From Callaeas wilsoni (lineage: Eukaryota > Chordata > Aves > Passeriformes > Callaeidae), in NCBI GenBank assembly GCA_013398955.1, contig VWPU01002121.1, positions 62,001-126,000 of the forward strand: a DNA stretch of 64,000 bases, in the 5' to 3' direction. The translations under genes were made by a program, and so were the position numbers. The notes beneath the pieces are model-generated. The model searched no databases. It was not told the origin of the DNA and saw nothing but the letters and a program-made list of their open reading frames with translations. Shown piece after piece: positions 14,301 to 29,300 of this stretch (the first letter of the stretch is position 1; each line of letters opens with the position of its first letter).

Positions 14301-17300
14301 AAGCAGAAGCTGACCATGATGTTGTCCTGTACAGCTCCACCTGCTAGCACTCTCTGAAGGAGGAGAGCACTTTCACAGCTGCTTTGTATGTGAGCCAGTG
14401 ACAGAACCAAAATTAGAAGCATAGCTCTGTCCAGACTAGATCTCAGTCCATTTTGTGTACTTCAGGGGCAAAAGTGATGAAAAAGATAAAATAATATGTA
14501 ATTTTTTAAAAAAATCACATGCATTGATGATTGTAAAGATCTGGTAATTCATTCAACTTCCCTTATTACCAGTAGAAGGTTAGCCAAAAATTAGTAATCT
14601 CTCAGAATAGTTGTTTTGTGCGAGTCCTACAGCGCTGTTTCACGACAGATGGTGGAAATGTTTGGGATATAGGTAAGAAAAGTTTCAGTTGTCTTACAGG
14701 CACCTGCAACAGAGGTTTAAACTGGCACGTACACAACTCCAGTGTACATTTCTGTACATTGTGCTCTGTGCTCTGGCCAAGGATAGCCCTTGGCATAGCC
14801 TTATACAGCCCTGATGACTCTGTTGATTTAAACAGAGTTGCACCAGTATAAACAAAGCAACTATTATTAAGATTATTTGGTGTCTCCAGCAAACAACTCA
14901 TACTCTCCTAGTTTGAAGTATGAATCATTGGATTACCCATGAGATTTAAAGGTAGCTTTAATGTATAAGCTTCTGAAGAAACTCCTCAAGACTGACTATT
15001 ATTGAAAAGCTTTTGTTGAAGTCCTAACATACCATAAATGATGCTGACTATCCACATGGCAGTGAATTTGCTTTTCTAAAAAAATCTGTTTAGAGAATTA
15101 TAGAAATTCTGTGAGCATCCTGTTAGCTATCTCTCTCTCTGCAGCTCTGCCTGTCCCAAGGTCATTAAAGCCTTTGGTCTTTGGGACACATGCACATTTG
15201 GTTTGTACACCTTCCAAGAAAAGTAATCCAGCCTGAATTCTCAGCTACGCCAGGTCCCCAGGGTCTCCATGCTTTCAGCCTCCTTGTGCAGAGCACAGCA
15301 TCTCACTGACTGTTATTTTGACTGACTGGTATCTGCAAGTGCCACACAACCAAAATCAGTTCATGGACGTACCCACACGGTCTGGCTGCATTAGTGCTGT
15401 CCCTGATAAATGAGGAAACAAGGCCAGCCCATCCCTTGTCGTCCCTCTCAAGTCGATGGTGTTTCCTTGAAAATGAACTCCGTGCATGTCATAGTGACTG
15501 CCCAGCCCAATGAGGTGCCAGGAGACCTTGTCGTTCTTGCACATGGTCAGGCCTGGCAGATTGCCATACAAGTAGCCGTTGACAGCTGGAGGAGAAGGAA
15601 AAATCCTGGTCAGCAGCAGGTCCACAGAAATGCATCACAGAGCCTCCTACCACCTACCTGGCCAGAGACTCACGACTCAGCAAGTCACTAAAGGGGCATT
15701 TTGTGAAGCAAAGACAGCATTGGAGGACACCAAATTAACATCTAAGTCCTATTCCTATAACTTCCACCTCTTTGGTGGAAGCCTGTAAAATCTTGTAATA
15801 GCCCTTTGCAGTGATGTAGCACTCCTCCTCTGAGCTTTTCAGTGTATCTCCCAGACACGAGCCAGGTGTACAAATTAGGTACCTCCTTTCAGCTTGGAGA
15901 ATGACAAGGTCATTAAGGCTATGGAGAGGGCCATAAAGAGTCTGAGTTACAAATTCAGCTCTGATGGAGCCTTTTTATGTGTTTTTGGCTTTTGATTTCC
16001 ACCTTTACTTCCTAAACGTATATCTTTCTTTTACAAGAGTGTTATGAGACTAAACTCCCCAATCCTCAAATGTTTTCTGTGATCAATGTGTGAAAGATGC
16101 TATAAAAGAACAAAACTTCAGTATGAGATCCATGTCATAGCAGAAGAATAAAATAGATGGGTCCAGAAAGCCCCAGGGTTCTCTAACAAGATATATTTAA
16201 AGCAAAGATAGGTTATGTGATTTGCTCAAGTCTGTCATCCCAGAGATACTTTGGAGGAGATCCATGCTGAAGTTAGATACTTGCATCCAGAAATGATGTT
16301 TTAAAATATTTTTGGCCATTCTCCTAGTCTTTGCCTCTTCTCTTCCAGAGGTGGTCACTGCCCAAATGGGAGATGACAGAGCAGGCCTGGCAGGTAGACT
16401 TTACTGCCTGAGTCAGTGCTAAGGCAGCAGTGAAATTTAAAACACTAGTGAGCCTTGGCTTCTTCTGCAGCTGATGCCTGTCTCTGGCATTATGCCTTTT
16501 TATAGAACTAAGTATTGTGTCTAAAACCAATGCTCTGTTCCCGTTTTCCAGATGTAGTTGGTAGATAGATGCATTCATTGTCATTTTGACTGGGGTTTCA
16601 ACGTGCACTCCAAGGGCATCAGGAGCTGGCCATAAGCTGGCTGACAGCTTCCCAGCTCACTCTCCAGTGCAGTGCAGTGAGCTATGAATGATTATAAAAC
16701 CTGCCAACTCATCTTCCTAATATGATTGAAAAAAAGCTATCATTAACAGATATTAGGTATTTTTTACCATGCATTTTGTTGGATTCCATGAAATCAGCAT
16801 CACTTTCATCTACTTTTGAAGGGTCTCCAGTAAATGCTTCAATATTTTTGTTCAGATACCAGCTGTCATTCTCATCAAAGATTGAAAAGAGGAGGTAAAA
16901 TTCTCTGTCTATTCCTTTCTGTAGACAAGATGGAAGACAAGACATTAAAAAAAAGTCTATTCAATAAAAATGTATAGGTTTTTATAACAAAGCTTTCTTT
17001 TCCCTGAAGCCACCTTCTTACTAAGTCTGCAGTGAGACAGGGATTGGCACCTTTTAATCAGGCAGTAGGATAAATAAAGTGTCCATTACTTGGCTTGAAT
17101 AAAGATATTCATTGCCTGGAAAAGCCAGAAAAGCTAGGGAAGAGCCAGGATATTAGGGAATGATGATTCTGTCTTCTTAGCCATCCCCTTAGATCAGCTT
17201 TTACCCTGAGGAGTGACATTTGTTTAACCTCTGTAAACTGAGCTGGAAACTCAGCAAATTGCCCATATGGGAGCCCCCAGCGCACCACCCTTCTCCTAGG

Positions 17301-20300
17301 GACAAGCAGATATTCACGTTGGGCACCTGTGTCCCGTCGTGATTCAGGGTGTTCTTGCGACAGACCAGCAAAGGTCCCACGAGGCCAGAGTTGGTGTCCT
17401 TGACAGCATCGGTGGCTGAATAGTACAGATAGGTCAGGCACGGGGGGTCGCTCTCTGTTGGACCTCCATTTTCAGGCACCCTCCATTTGTACGTGAAGGT
17501 TTCACCTGGCTTAACGTGGGCTCCTGGCTTCAGGTAGCCTGTAGAGAGAAAGTTGAGGTGCACCAAGATTACAGGAAGGCTTTGTCTTCCTGACTACAAG
17601 AGTTAGATGGAAGTCAGGCACAGCTGCTGATTTCTGTGGAGAAACTCCCCATTGCCACCACAGCTCGAGCACTGTTCCGTAGTCTGGGCAGTTACACCAT
17701 GGGGACATCTCACTCGAGTCCCATGCCATAGGGAAAACCAAGCCTATTCCCCACAGAACAAGTTTAGCTGCTCCACTCAGATACCTTCCAACGTTACGCT
17801 GGATTATCTGGAATTAATCAGAGAAGACATGCAGAGCTCATCCTGGTGCTTAAATGGCTTCCTCTAATGTTTGTAGCTTACATGCCCTATCATGGTATTT
17901 ATCTGTGGCACAAACTCAGACACTGCACTTCATTAAGCACCAACAAATCAATTACATTAGTGAGTGGAGCTGTGGCTCTTTAGAAACTCAAAACCAATCT
18001 GATCCTGGTAATTGTTTCTTTTTGATTTTGTGGCAATGCACAGGAGCCTTTGTCAGCATCTCCAGAGAGTGGATAATATTGTTCTTTGTTGGAGGCTACT
18101 TTTAAAGGATTTGGGCCATTGTCTGCTGCCATGCAAATGGTGGATTTAGATTTTATTTAACACTTAAGCATCCATTGTCTAGATTTTCTCAGCACAGTCA
18201 GTCTCTAATACTCCAAGAAAATCTTCTTGGAAACTTAGACACAAGTGAAAATAGCAGTATTACATCTGAGCACATGCTATTTGCTGCAAACTGCAATACA
18301 AAGCGGAGTATGGCTTCCAATACTACTGGATTCATCCTGCAATGGTGCTCAATGAGGCAAACATTGATTTGGAGTCAGAAGCCCTCTGAGACTGACAAGT
18401 GTCGAGTGCAACATGCGAGGGTATTTCCTGAGAGCACTGAAAAAAACATGTATCTGCAGACATCTCTAGATGTAGGTATGTTTATTTACAGTATTTTTAC
18501 ATGAATAAGCTGCACTCAGACAATGCACAACCTCTGAAAAATTATTTACCCTCAGCATAAACCTACAGCCTCTGCATGTATACCTACATGATTTCTGCAT
18601 GTGTACACTTGTCATGGAAATCCAAGGCACACGAGTTAAGAGAGAAGGGGCAGAAAGATTATTGATGAATCTGGAGTCAGGTTTCTCTCCAAAGACCCAG
18701 AGGTGTGCCAGCTCACATGGCTGCTGATTTGTAGGTTTTGGGTTGATTTTGCTACACACTGAAGTGTGCAGTGCTGAAGGGCACTATTACCAGGGACTGT
18801 TAAATGAAAGCACAACGGCTCTGCAAGCAGAGGGAAGCTGCACTTCCATTGGAGAACTGTCTCTGACATGGGTGGCATTAGGATCTGTGCAGATAACTTC
18901 AAGGCTGAACTCAAGCCAGTTGTTTTTTCATGTTTTGCCTCCTGGCGAATTTGTTGAGTTGCAAGGTCAGCAACAAGAGACAACAATTTAATAAAGCCTT
19001 TTGCATTGATTTTATTATATGATGAGTTTTACATGTTGACCTAATTCTCTCTTAGCACAATTTTCAAAAGAAGGATTACGTCCCATGAGTTTCTTTTGAT
19101 GTGTTGCAGTAGAAACAAAGCAATTTAGGCAACAAGAAAACTACAGTTCTTTTCTGCACTGAAAATGCAGCAAAAAACTTTTTGGAGACCACAGCATTAT
19201 CTCTGTAGATGCTATGAATGGGATTCATCTCACCTTAATTGGGCCAACTCAAGCTTAGTCCCTAACACAAACCCCATACTTCTGTAGCTGGTGGAGACAG
19301 AACCACATCTCCAGAGGGTCTTCTTGTTACTGACTGTAAAAGGTGCCTACCAATTAAACATGATATTAAACATTTAACAGTGAAATTTAGGCAACAAACA
19401 TCCTGTCCTTGCACAAAATGAGAGGAAGAATTTAATGAATGCTCCATTTCAGCATTTATGTACTTATGAGAATTAATAAGGATTATCACTGCTTCATGTT
19501 CCAGGGCAATCAGAGAAAAGCTGCCTTTGACACTGACTATCCTGACAGTAAAGCAAGGACAATGCCCAGTCTGGATTAGAGAACTGAGAGTGATGCAGCT
19601 GAGACCATGTGGATAGCTATAGCCAAAGACTCAACAGGGCCATCATGCCAGATCCTAAGATTCATAATTCTGGAGCTTTGTCCAGAGGAGATCCACTGAT
19701 TGCAATGGAGCAATATTAGATTAGAACTAATAGAAATTGGATTGTGCTTGTGAATTTTGTTCTACGTGGACCTCAGCTAGTTTTAGACACCTTGTCTAGC
19801 ACGTATCCGAGGAGAACCATCACATTTGCAGACTGTGGAGTCCCATGGATTGTGACATGAAGGGTAGATACAAACTAATCAAATCATCCTTTCTGTGCCC
19901 TGGCACCCACAAAAGGGCAAACCTGCAGAGCTCAGCAGCAGATTTTTGGACTCAAGTATTCTGGATGTGACAATACAGTAGTGTAGCCAAAACTTACCAT
20001 CTAAGTAGGGAGCACCTTCCGACAGCTTGCTGAAGCTTACACCATGGGCCATAATGCTATAGCTCCTTCTGGCTTTGTTGGCAAAAGTAACCAGCACCGT
20101 ATCTCCCACTTCAGCTTTTATAACGGGGCCTTAAAAAGCAGGATGAGGGAAGGTATTAGATGGACTACTCTCCAGCATATTTCCACCAAAAGAAGAGAGA
20201 GCTGTGTGCACTAAATTCCCCTTTCGGTCCAGATGGTTCTACATTCAAACCTGATGTATTGACAGGAAGGGAAAATATTCACTATACCAAGTATTCCCAG

Positions 20301-23300
20301 GTGCTTCATGTCCTCTGACCAAGTCTTCTTACTGAACGTTGCATCAGTATATCCCACATAGCGAACTTTCCAGTATTGCCCTCCTATTCTGTCAGTCCCT
20401 TGTGTGAAATATGTTGCAGATTCACTGTGGAATTAGCAAATCAGACTGGTTAAACAGTTGAAGGTTCAAGCAGAACCTTCATTTCAGATAAAGTTATTAC
20501 TCCAGACACAGAAGAAATGACCCCCCCAAGTTACTAACCTGTGTACACTTTTCTAGCACATAAAGAAAGATATTACTGGTTTGAATTAGCTAACAAATGA
20601 GCATTCATTGTACATTAGACTTTCATGTTTAACCCTGATTTACTTAGGGAGACATTTATAACAATTTACCTTAGGGCAAGAACTGTGCACAATGTGTCTC
20701 TAATCCTTGTTGGCTTTTCTGGGAGACACTATAATGCAATTTGTCTCCATCAGTAATATCAGGGGGAAAAATTCTGCCACTGTGGCACCTCTAAACTGCA
20801 CTGATTGTAAGTGTGAAAGCTGCCTGAAGAGTCTCGATGAAGAGTCATTAACTGTGTTGAACTTGGCATGCCTCACTTTCCTCATAGATTTAATGCAGTA
20901 AGATAAGTGCTTTCAGAAGGCACCTTGAAGCATCGTAGTTATGCATCTAGCTTCCTGACAAGGCTGTTTAAATCCATTCCTCCCTGCCCCTTTCAATTAA
21001 AATTAATGACAGTGCAGCACCTAGCCCTGGTGAATCACTGGGGCAGTGTCACACAGACTCCTGAAATTAAAGCACAACAGGAGTTGACAAGAAACCTTAC
21101 CTGCCAGTGGCGTTCAAACCCTGCCCAGTGAATTTATCATAACCTTCAGGTCCATAATTCCAGAGGACTTCTTCAGCAGCGATGTAATATCTTCTCTTGT
21201 GACTGATTGGTGAAGAGTGAGACAGGTTTTTTTGGCAGATTTGAACATCATATAGTGCCTCCATGCCGCCTGGGAGGAGAAAGAGTCTGGAGACAGTCCC
21301 TGACCAGCTGCAGAGTCAGCACATCTCATGGATACAAACACACATTCAACACTCTCTGGGAGCTACATGGATTGGAAACAATTACTACAGTAAATTTCTA
21401 TTTCAAAAGATATTCTCTGCCTACAATGGGCCAGATACCAACGCTCTTCCTTTGCAAGGTGGTACTTTAGGCAACATGTGAAACCCACTGACACCAATGA
21501 CACTCTTTACTGGACTTTTTTACTCAATTTCTTAATCTGCATAAGGATGGCAGAATGATTTTTGAGGTCAGAGTGCCTCCAGAAGCCTGCAAAATGGCAT
21601 CATCTCCCCTTGACTTTCATTGAAATATGGAGTAGTTATTTCTGCTGAAGGTATTTGTTGCTTGCCAGAGTTGAGTCTGTTTTGCCTGATGCAAATCCCT
21701 CTGAAATCAATGTGTAAAAATTCTCCCAACTCATCTCTGCTATGATAATTATACATTGCCTGCTGCCATGACACCTCGTTTATGGTACATGCTTTTGGGA
21801 TCTTGCACCACACAAGTATCACATCATCACCATCGAATTCCTTCACACAATAATTTCTGAAAACACTGCCAAGTTTTGCCTGGTTTCCATAAAGCAAAAA
21901 GCTATTAAGTGTTCAGCTGGCATGATTTTTTTTATGTGTAAGTACTTATCTGAAACAAAAATTGGTGATGAAAGCTCCTCTCATTGCTTATCAAAATATT
22001 GGGTTTACCTAGGAAGCATGGTGGCAGTGCTAGGTCTAGCAAGTCTTCCTCGCATGAGTTACATGGCCAAGTCATTCATACTAGCTGAAGATTTGGCCCA
22101 ACATGTATAATTTCTGCTGGTGACTAAACTCATATTCATGATGTTTATCTGGTGAAACAGCCGCAAATTGTTCCAAAGTAACAAAAAAAGTGTCAAATCC
22201 TGCTTTCCCTGGAAACATCTCCCAGTTTTCTCTTCCAAATGTAATAGAGGCTGATGAGGGAGATCTATAGCAGCGTACCTCGTAAGTGCTCATTAACCTG
22301 GCACGTTATCAGCCACCTCCCGGGGCTCCCAGGAGTCATCTCCGCCGTGATGAACGTCGCTGGGAAGAGACCGATGACATCTGCTCTCTGGTCTCTGCTA
22401 GTGAACGTGTGGCCGTAGAAGTAAGCAGCATGGATATCTATCTCGCTTCCCATGCCAAACAAGTGCCAGGACATGGAAGTGTCAGCACACATCTCCAAGC
22501 CGGGGAGATTGCCGTATATATAACCGTTAATAGCTAAAAACAAAAGTATGAGACTTTATGAGAGGTGAAAGAAAAGTGCCTCTGATCCCATTTCTAAGGA
22601 CGATTCTTTCCTGGCCCAGAAAAGAAACTACCTGAACGTTTATACTGAATAAGGCCCTCAAAGTCTGCTTGATGAAGAGTAGCATTTCGAACATATGTCT
22701 TACTGCTCTAGATGATCAAAGGCCCCAAATTCTCTGTCTGTGTCTGTGAAAAACATCCTGGGTAATATCAAGATGTTGCAAAGACCAAGTCATCACCAAA
22801 AAGGCCCGATAATGAAATTATTGTGTTCTGCAGCTATTTAGCATGGCTGAAATCTATTTCCTCTTATTCTAAGTCATAAATATACCATTATATGCCAGGC
22901 TCAAGCAATTTAGATTTGAAAATTATATCAGCCAAATCAGTGAAGTCAGCTCTGTCTTCCTCAGCTTCCACATCTGATAATGTATCAGGATGCTAGGAGA
23001 ATGAGATTCATATTTTGCAAAATATTTTATTTCCTAGGCTCCCTGGAACAACCAAAATATACAGGAATATATGGAATTAACTTCTTACAGCAAATATCCA
23101 AATAACACAAAGTACGATTGGCCAATATATCTCTGAAGGGCGGGAGTGGTTGCCTTTTGAGAATTCTTTCAATATACACATCTCAAATTGCTCTGCAGCT
23201 TTCTTTGCTCTTTTCAGAGCTGGACAAAAAAAGGGCTTAAATCTGTTGCCTAAGATAAAATGTTAAGCAAATGTCAGAGCTGGTCATGAAAGCCAAATCT

Positions 23301-26300
23301 CCTTTCTGCAAACCAGTGTGTTATGCCGTATTCAGGGAGAGGTTTTTATCAACAGAGTACTTCAATTCCTTGCTGACACAGATAAAGGAGAGACATCACA
23401 GGGGACAGAAAGTCCTACTGAAGTGAAAAGAGCCTGGTCACTGCTGTAGGTCACCATTTACTCAAAAGTCCTTCTCACCATGCATTCGGTTGCTGGTCTG
23501 GAAACCTTCATCCTCTTTGTCAACTGTGTCTGGTTCTAAACAGAAGGTGTTTATATTCTCATCAAGGTACCAGCTGAAGTTTTCATCTACAATGCTAAAC
23601 ATCAGGGCAAAAGCATTAGCAGCACCAGTCCCTTCTATTGTGGTCTCATCTGCAGTTCCTAAATTGCAAACGAAAAGGAAAGTGATAAAAAAAGCCTTGG
23701 ACAGGATTGAATTTTAAAATGACAATAACCTTGGAGCACTCGAGGAAATACAGTTCTTTGCCCACAGTCTGCAGGGCAGGATGAATTTCACCTAACTTTG
23801 CTCTTCTAAGGCATTTTGACCCCCCCCCCCTTCCAACAGACTTTGAACAGATGAGTGCCTCCAGAAGGCAAAACTAAGCTTAATCAAGCTGATATTTCAG
23901 CATCTTTTTGATCTGACATGAGCACAAGTACCTGCCAATATCTATTGTCCCATTTCCCCATTCTTTGGCCCATTGCACCCAACCCTGTCTCTTAGTCAGA
24001 GTTAGTTAGCGTCTGTGATCCTGCACAGTGAGCCAAGTTGTGAGCTGGATCTATCCAGAAATCAGTGACTCATGATTTTGACAAGGAATTAAGGAGTGGA
24101 GAGTGGTAGCCAGCATTTCTGTTGCACTGAAGTGAATGCTGAACCATACCCCCAGAGTGGCCCTCTAAATGTGGCTCAATCTCCACAGACTGACAGGGAA
24201 TCCATGAGAGTTATCTAGGACTGGATACTTAAATTTAAAAAGGCTGAAGACAGGATGAACAGAATCTATTCCAGCTAAGTTCAATGTCATTATCCCAGTG
24301 TCTATTTGGGGAGCAGCCTGAGACTATAGGACTGGTAATACTGAGTAGTCTGTTATTATCCACTGGCAGGTGTAGACTTCATTCCAATCAGTCTGTCTCT
24401 GATCCCATGAAAACCTTCACTTCCTCTGCCTTCTGTGAGAAGGAGCTCAGTCTTGGTCTCAGTCTTGTGTCCACCACCACTGGCTGGAGGACTAGAGCAG
24501 TAACATTATGTAGATATCCACCTTCATGACTGCAAGGCCAAACATGCAGATAATCTGGCCTTCCAGGCTAGGATTGTTCGGAATATGCTATCTCCTAGCT
24601 TCATGTGTTGTCTCGTAGTTATCAGCTCAGTGTCACATATTCAATTCTGCAGATTTCAAAGGCTCTTGAGGAGAATGTAAGTCTGAGACATTTTAATTGT
24701 GTGAGTTAAGCTGGAAACCAGGCCTGTCCTTTCCACATTGAAGTCTTTCTCTTCTTCTTGTATAGAACCTGTTTCACTTAGAAGTACTGTATATAAAATC
24801 AGGGCTGATTTTGTACTCTGGGAGTTACTAAAAGGAGGTGGCAGAGTTACATGTGGTTAGGGGGAGAGGTGACAAGGACTCAGCTGATAAAGAGGAGAGA
24901 GCTGGTTCATGATGGCTCCAGCACAACATTAGCAGTCTATAAAGTACTATAAAGTACACAGGACAGGCTGTTCAGTGCACATCCCTATATGATTGTGAGA
25001 TAATAACTTGTAAACAAAAATAAATACATACTCTGTATGTGGAAAAAATTACAAAGATTGGGCTTCCAAATATGTAAATGTTAATGCCAAATTCACCCAC
25101 CCAGCTCTAATTTGATTTCCTGAGCAATGAGTCCTTTGTTCATCCTGAAACTTCCCCAGTTTGGGAACATTTATTTTTGGTCTCGGCCACGACGGGATGG
25201 TCACAGAGCATGCTGCAGTCCCTCCACCAGCCGAGGCAAATCTATCGTGAAGCCAAAGGGGAGCAGGAAGGGGGTTGTCCCAGAGCTACAATACCTACCC
25301 TGGGATGCTCCTGGAATGGCCCATCTATTCCTTGCCCCTTTTTATGGGCTATGTAGGGATAGACTCTAGACCATCATGTTTATACCTGTAAGCAAAAATG
25401 ACTGTTAAGATGCCAAGCTTGGCAGAGGGGCTTGCTCTACCAGTGTTTCTAGCTCAGTACCTTTTTTACACACCAGCAGAGGCCCAATTAAACCAGATGC
25501 AATATCTCTTGGTGTGTCAATGTGAGAATGGTAAATCCAAGTCAAGCAGTTTGAGTCTGCCAAAGTTGGGGAATAATCTTTCCTTACTGGCCATGTGTAT
25601 GTGTAATTTCCACCGGGAACAACAAAGTCGTCCTCTTTGCTTTTACCACCAGTTCCATCAGGGTAAAGTGCTCCTAATACATAAAAAGGAAAAAGGAAGA
25701 TTTTAGCCATCCCTTAGCTGCTTTTGTCAAATAAATGTGTAATTTACTCTCATGTGCATTTATAAAATAATAACAACACTCACAGATACAGAATCACTGA
25801 GAAATTATGAAAAAACTCAGAATTTCTGTCGATCTCACCACAAATACATTGGGAGTTAAAAATCATTTTTTATTGGTAGATAAAGCTTTACAAATGCATT
25901 AACAGGCTCTATTTTTTCCTAGTATCTTTAGTCTTATCAGTCATCTAGAATTTTGTCATCTAACAGTGTGTATTTTTTCACAGAAAACTGATGAGAGTAC
26001 TGACTGTATCCACACAATCCTCTAACAAAAATACACATACATAGGTTTGGGATTATGAAAATTAGACCATGTCTGTTATAGGCCAAAAGAGAGGAAAATA
26101 TTTAGTTGCAAGAACTCCATCTATTCAATACACTAGAGGTAGAAGGAAGGAGGGAAGATGTGTCAGTGACTTATGATTCAGAAAAATAGTTCAGGCAAAA
26201 AGACCCATCTAACCTGTTTCAGTACTGGATTTATCCCAGGTGTCGAAAGTTTGTGGCAAAAAGTTTTGAGATGAGGTTGTTCCTGGTTTTAGTCATCAGC

Positions 26301-29300
26301 TGCCAATTACTGATGAGTTTATGAGAGGGTGATCTAAAGTCCTCTGATGTCAATGTCAAGAACAATAAATATTTGGACAGACTTGTAGCCATGATATTAG
26401 TTACTCCAGGGAAAAAAGGGAGGAAAAGGCAAACCAGCTTTTACCTTCAGAGTCCTTGTCATAGAAGACCCCATGTGGATGCACAGAGTATGGGCGGGAA
26501 GCAAAGTTTTTTAGATGGATGATAAAGACATCCTCTTCTTCTGCCTTCAGGACCGGCCCAAGGAACCCCAGCCATGCTGCTTTGGGTATCTCCTGGGAGT
26601 AAGTGTCATCCGTGAATTGCCTAAAAATAGCCTTTTTGTACACACGTCCTATCCGGTTGGCTCCTCTTGTTGCATACACCCTTGCAAACCTAGTGTTGGG
26701 AAGGGAAAATTTGAGAGACAGTAAACCTACCTTAAGAACTGATCAAGCAACTGGTGCTTGCAGTGCAGACAAATAGTTCCCTGGGACACATCACACAGCT
26801 GGTGGAATTAAAGCTCAGGAGTACATCAGTACAGGACTAGCAGAGCCCAAGCCCCTTTCTGTACAAAAACAACCATCCCACTTGCAAGTCTGGTCTTGAG
26901 CACAGTTGCTACAAATCTTCATTAAGGACCAGTCACTCAAACCTCAAGCTGCTCAATTTTAACAGCTTCTCCCTCTTTTGAAGGTTTGAAACCTCACCTC
27001 TGAAAGCATGACTGTTCAGAAGGAAAATAAAACCACATTAAGATTTTTCAAAAGCCAAGAAAAGAGATTCTAATCAACCATCTTGACTCCCTGGAAGAGT
27101 AGCATTAAATGTATTTTGCATGAAATGTATAACTTCCACATTCCAGAGTCTGTGTTTATAGCAACTTCAAGTGATGGAGAACCCACCATATGGCCAGTGG
27201 TTAACATATTATAGCTTTTAAATACCTGCTCACTTCGAAGCCTAAATTGCATTTGCAATCTAATATCATCCAGCTCCACACTCCAACCACTGGTTCCAGC
27301 CGAGTTCTCTCTCAGATCAAAGGAGCCACATACCACCAGAAAATTCTTTTCTATGCAGACACTTGCATAAGTTTTAATTAATTGACTAAATTGCCTCCTA
27401 CCCTTCTTCTGGACAAACCAAGCACACTGACATTCTTTATGCCACAAATCTTTCGCAAAGCTCTCTTTTGAAAGCAAATATTTCTCTATGTCTGTTGAAG
27501 TCTGAACACAAGAACTCATGCAATAGGCAAGTGATATTCCAGCTAGGGCCAGAGATGATCCCAGTCAATATTTCTTACATAACTGGGAATGATTTTTGCC
27601 CTTTTATCTATAACAGCATACTGATGACCCGTGTTCATCCTATCTGTGATGATATAAAATTCATTTTTTTAATTCTCTCCATGTTATAGCTGGTAAATAT
27701 TATATACAATCTTCATCTCTAATTATAACACCAAATGAAGGCAGAAATTAAACCCTTTGCTACACAGAAAGCATGGGATTGTATGACCAATTTCACCATA
27801 ACTGACTGCTCCAAAAGCTTTTTCATCCCCTGAAGATTGTTTGAACTTTCATGCTTCCTAAAAAACTCATTAAAAAGTTCAGCTAAAGTTTCTTGAAGTA
27901 TCACTGGCAGAAATATAGCAATTTCATATTTATTGTGAGGTTTTTGACTGGTCAGTCCACTTGCTTAACCAATTTTGTTTAGATTCTTTTGTGAAGTGCA
28001 AGCAACCAAAGTGGTGGATGTCACATAAGCGGAAAGGTATGATTTAAGTTCTTCACCACAAGATCCACTTCTCCCTCGACTCAAACCTTTCAATGAATCT
28101 ATGATTTCTATGACACTGTAAGATACAACATCCCCCACCTGTGGTCATTACACCTCCACAATCACTGTCTAAAACAGACCGCTGAAGTGATCCAGACATA
28201 AAAGCCTCCAAAAAGTACACTTTTTCATTTGAAATGTGGGCTTTATAAGAAGCCACAAGTTTTGGCAGTAATTAAAACATTGCCAGTGATACTACTGGGG
28301 CAGAAACAGTGGGATAGGATGGGGGGGAAGGGACAGAAGCTTCTCATTCTGCTTCTTCACAGAATAATGTATGCTGGATAAATACACCCCAAAAGCAGGG
28401 TTAAGGAAAGAGTTGTCAAGAAATCTGGATTTTCAGTGAATTAGCAGATCTGTAGTAGTTGTCTGTGCACATAGCAAGACCTGGCAAGTCACACCACATT
28501 CACCAAGGAGAAGATATCTTCTATTGCCTGGGGGAAGAGCTGCTACCAGAGTCTTTACCACAGAGTAGGAGGTAGTGTCAGTAGGAGTGCAGTGTAAATC
28601 CATGTGCTTCCTTACCTCATGGCAATGTATTCACATGGCTATGCCCTAATTCGAATTATGAATTGAATTTTACAATGGTTTATAAGAAATTTTCTCTAGA
28701 AAAATATCAAATAGATTATTTCAGAAAGTCCCTATTTTCAGGAGATATTTTTCATCAGGTTTTTTTCCAATTTCACCAGCCACCAAATATTTTGGTGCAG
28801 TGGCACCGTGCTTTCCCCATGATGACAGTGTCTTTATGTCCAGACAACACTGCACACTCTCCCATAACACCCCTGGGATACACTGTCTCTTCTGAAGAAG
28901 GAGAATTGTACCCCAGAAAAATGCACTTCTTAGTCAGGCTTTGTTACATGCTTCACATGAGCCTAGCTCCTTTAAATGCAGAGATCAGGATCCCAAAATC
29001 CAGTTAGTTATTGAAGTTCAAGAAATTACTGTGAGAAAACCGTCTAGGCTTAGGCATTGAGAAAGTCTCCATGCCTAAAACTATGCTATAATATCTGGGT
29101 CTGTGCTTGACTCCTACTTCAAGCCATCTAGAAGTCAGGAAAAGAAGTCTTTTTAGTGGCAGCTTTCTGAAGGGAGGACTATTCAAACAGGTGCAGTGAG
29201 TATCAGCTGCAGCCCGTCACAGTGTAGGTGATGCCCTGTGTGTACAGAGATGTATTTCCGCGCATCCTTTTGGTTGCCCTCGGTACCTGAAAACAGAGCA

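Noticed and set aside
21568..21897. 110-codon minus-strand frame between ferroxidase exons 5 and 6
   Set aside because: The exon 5 to exon 6 junction is already in perfect phase, and the frame has no cupredoxin similarity.
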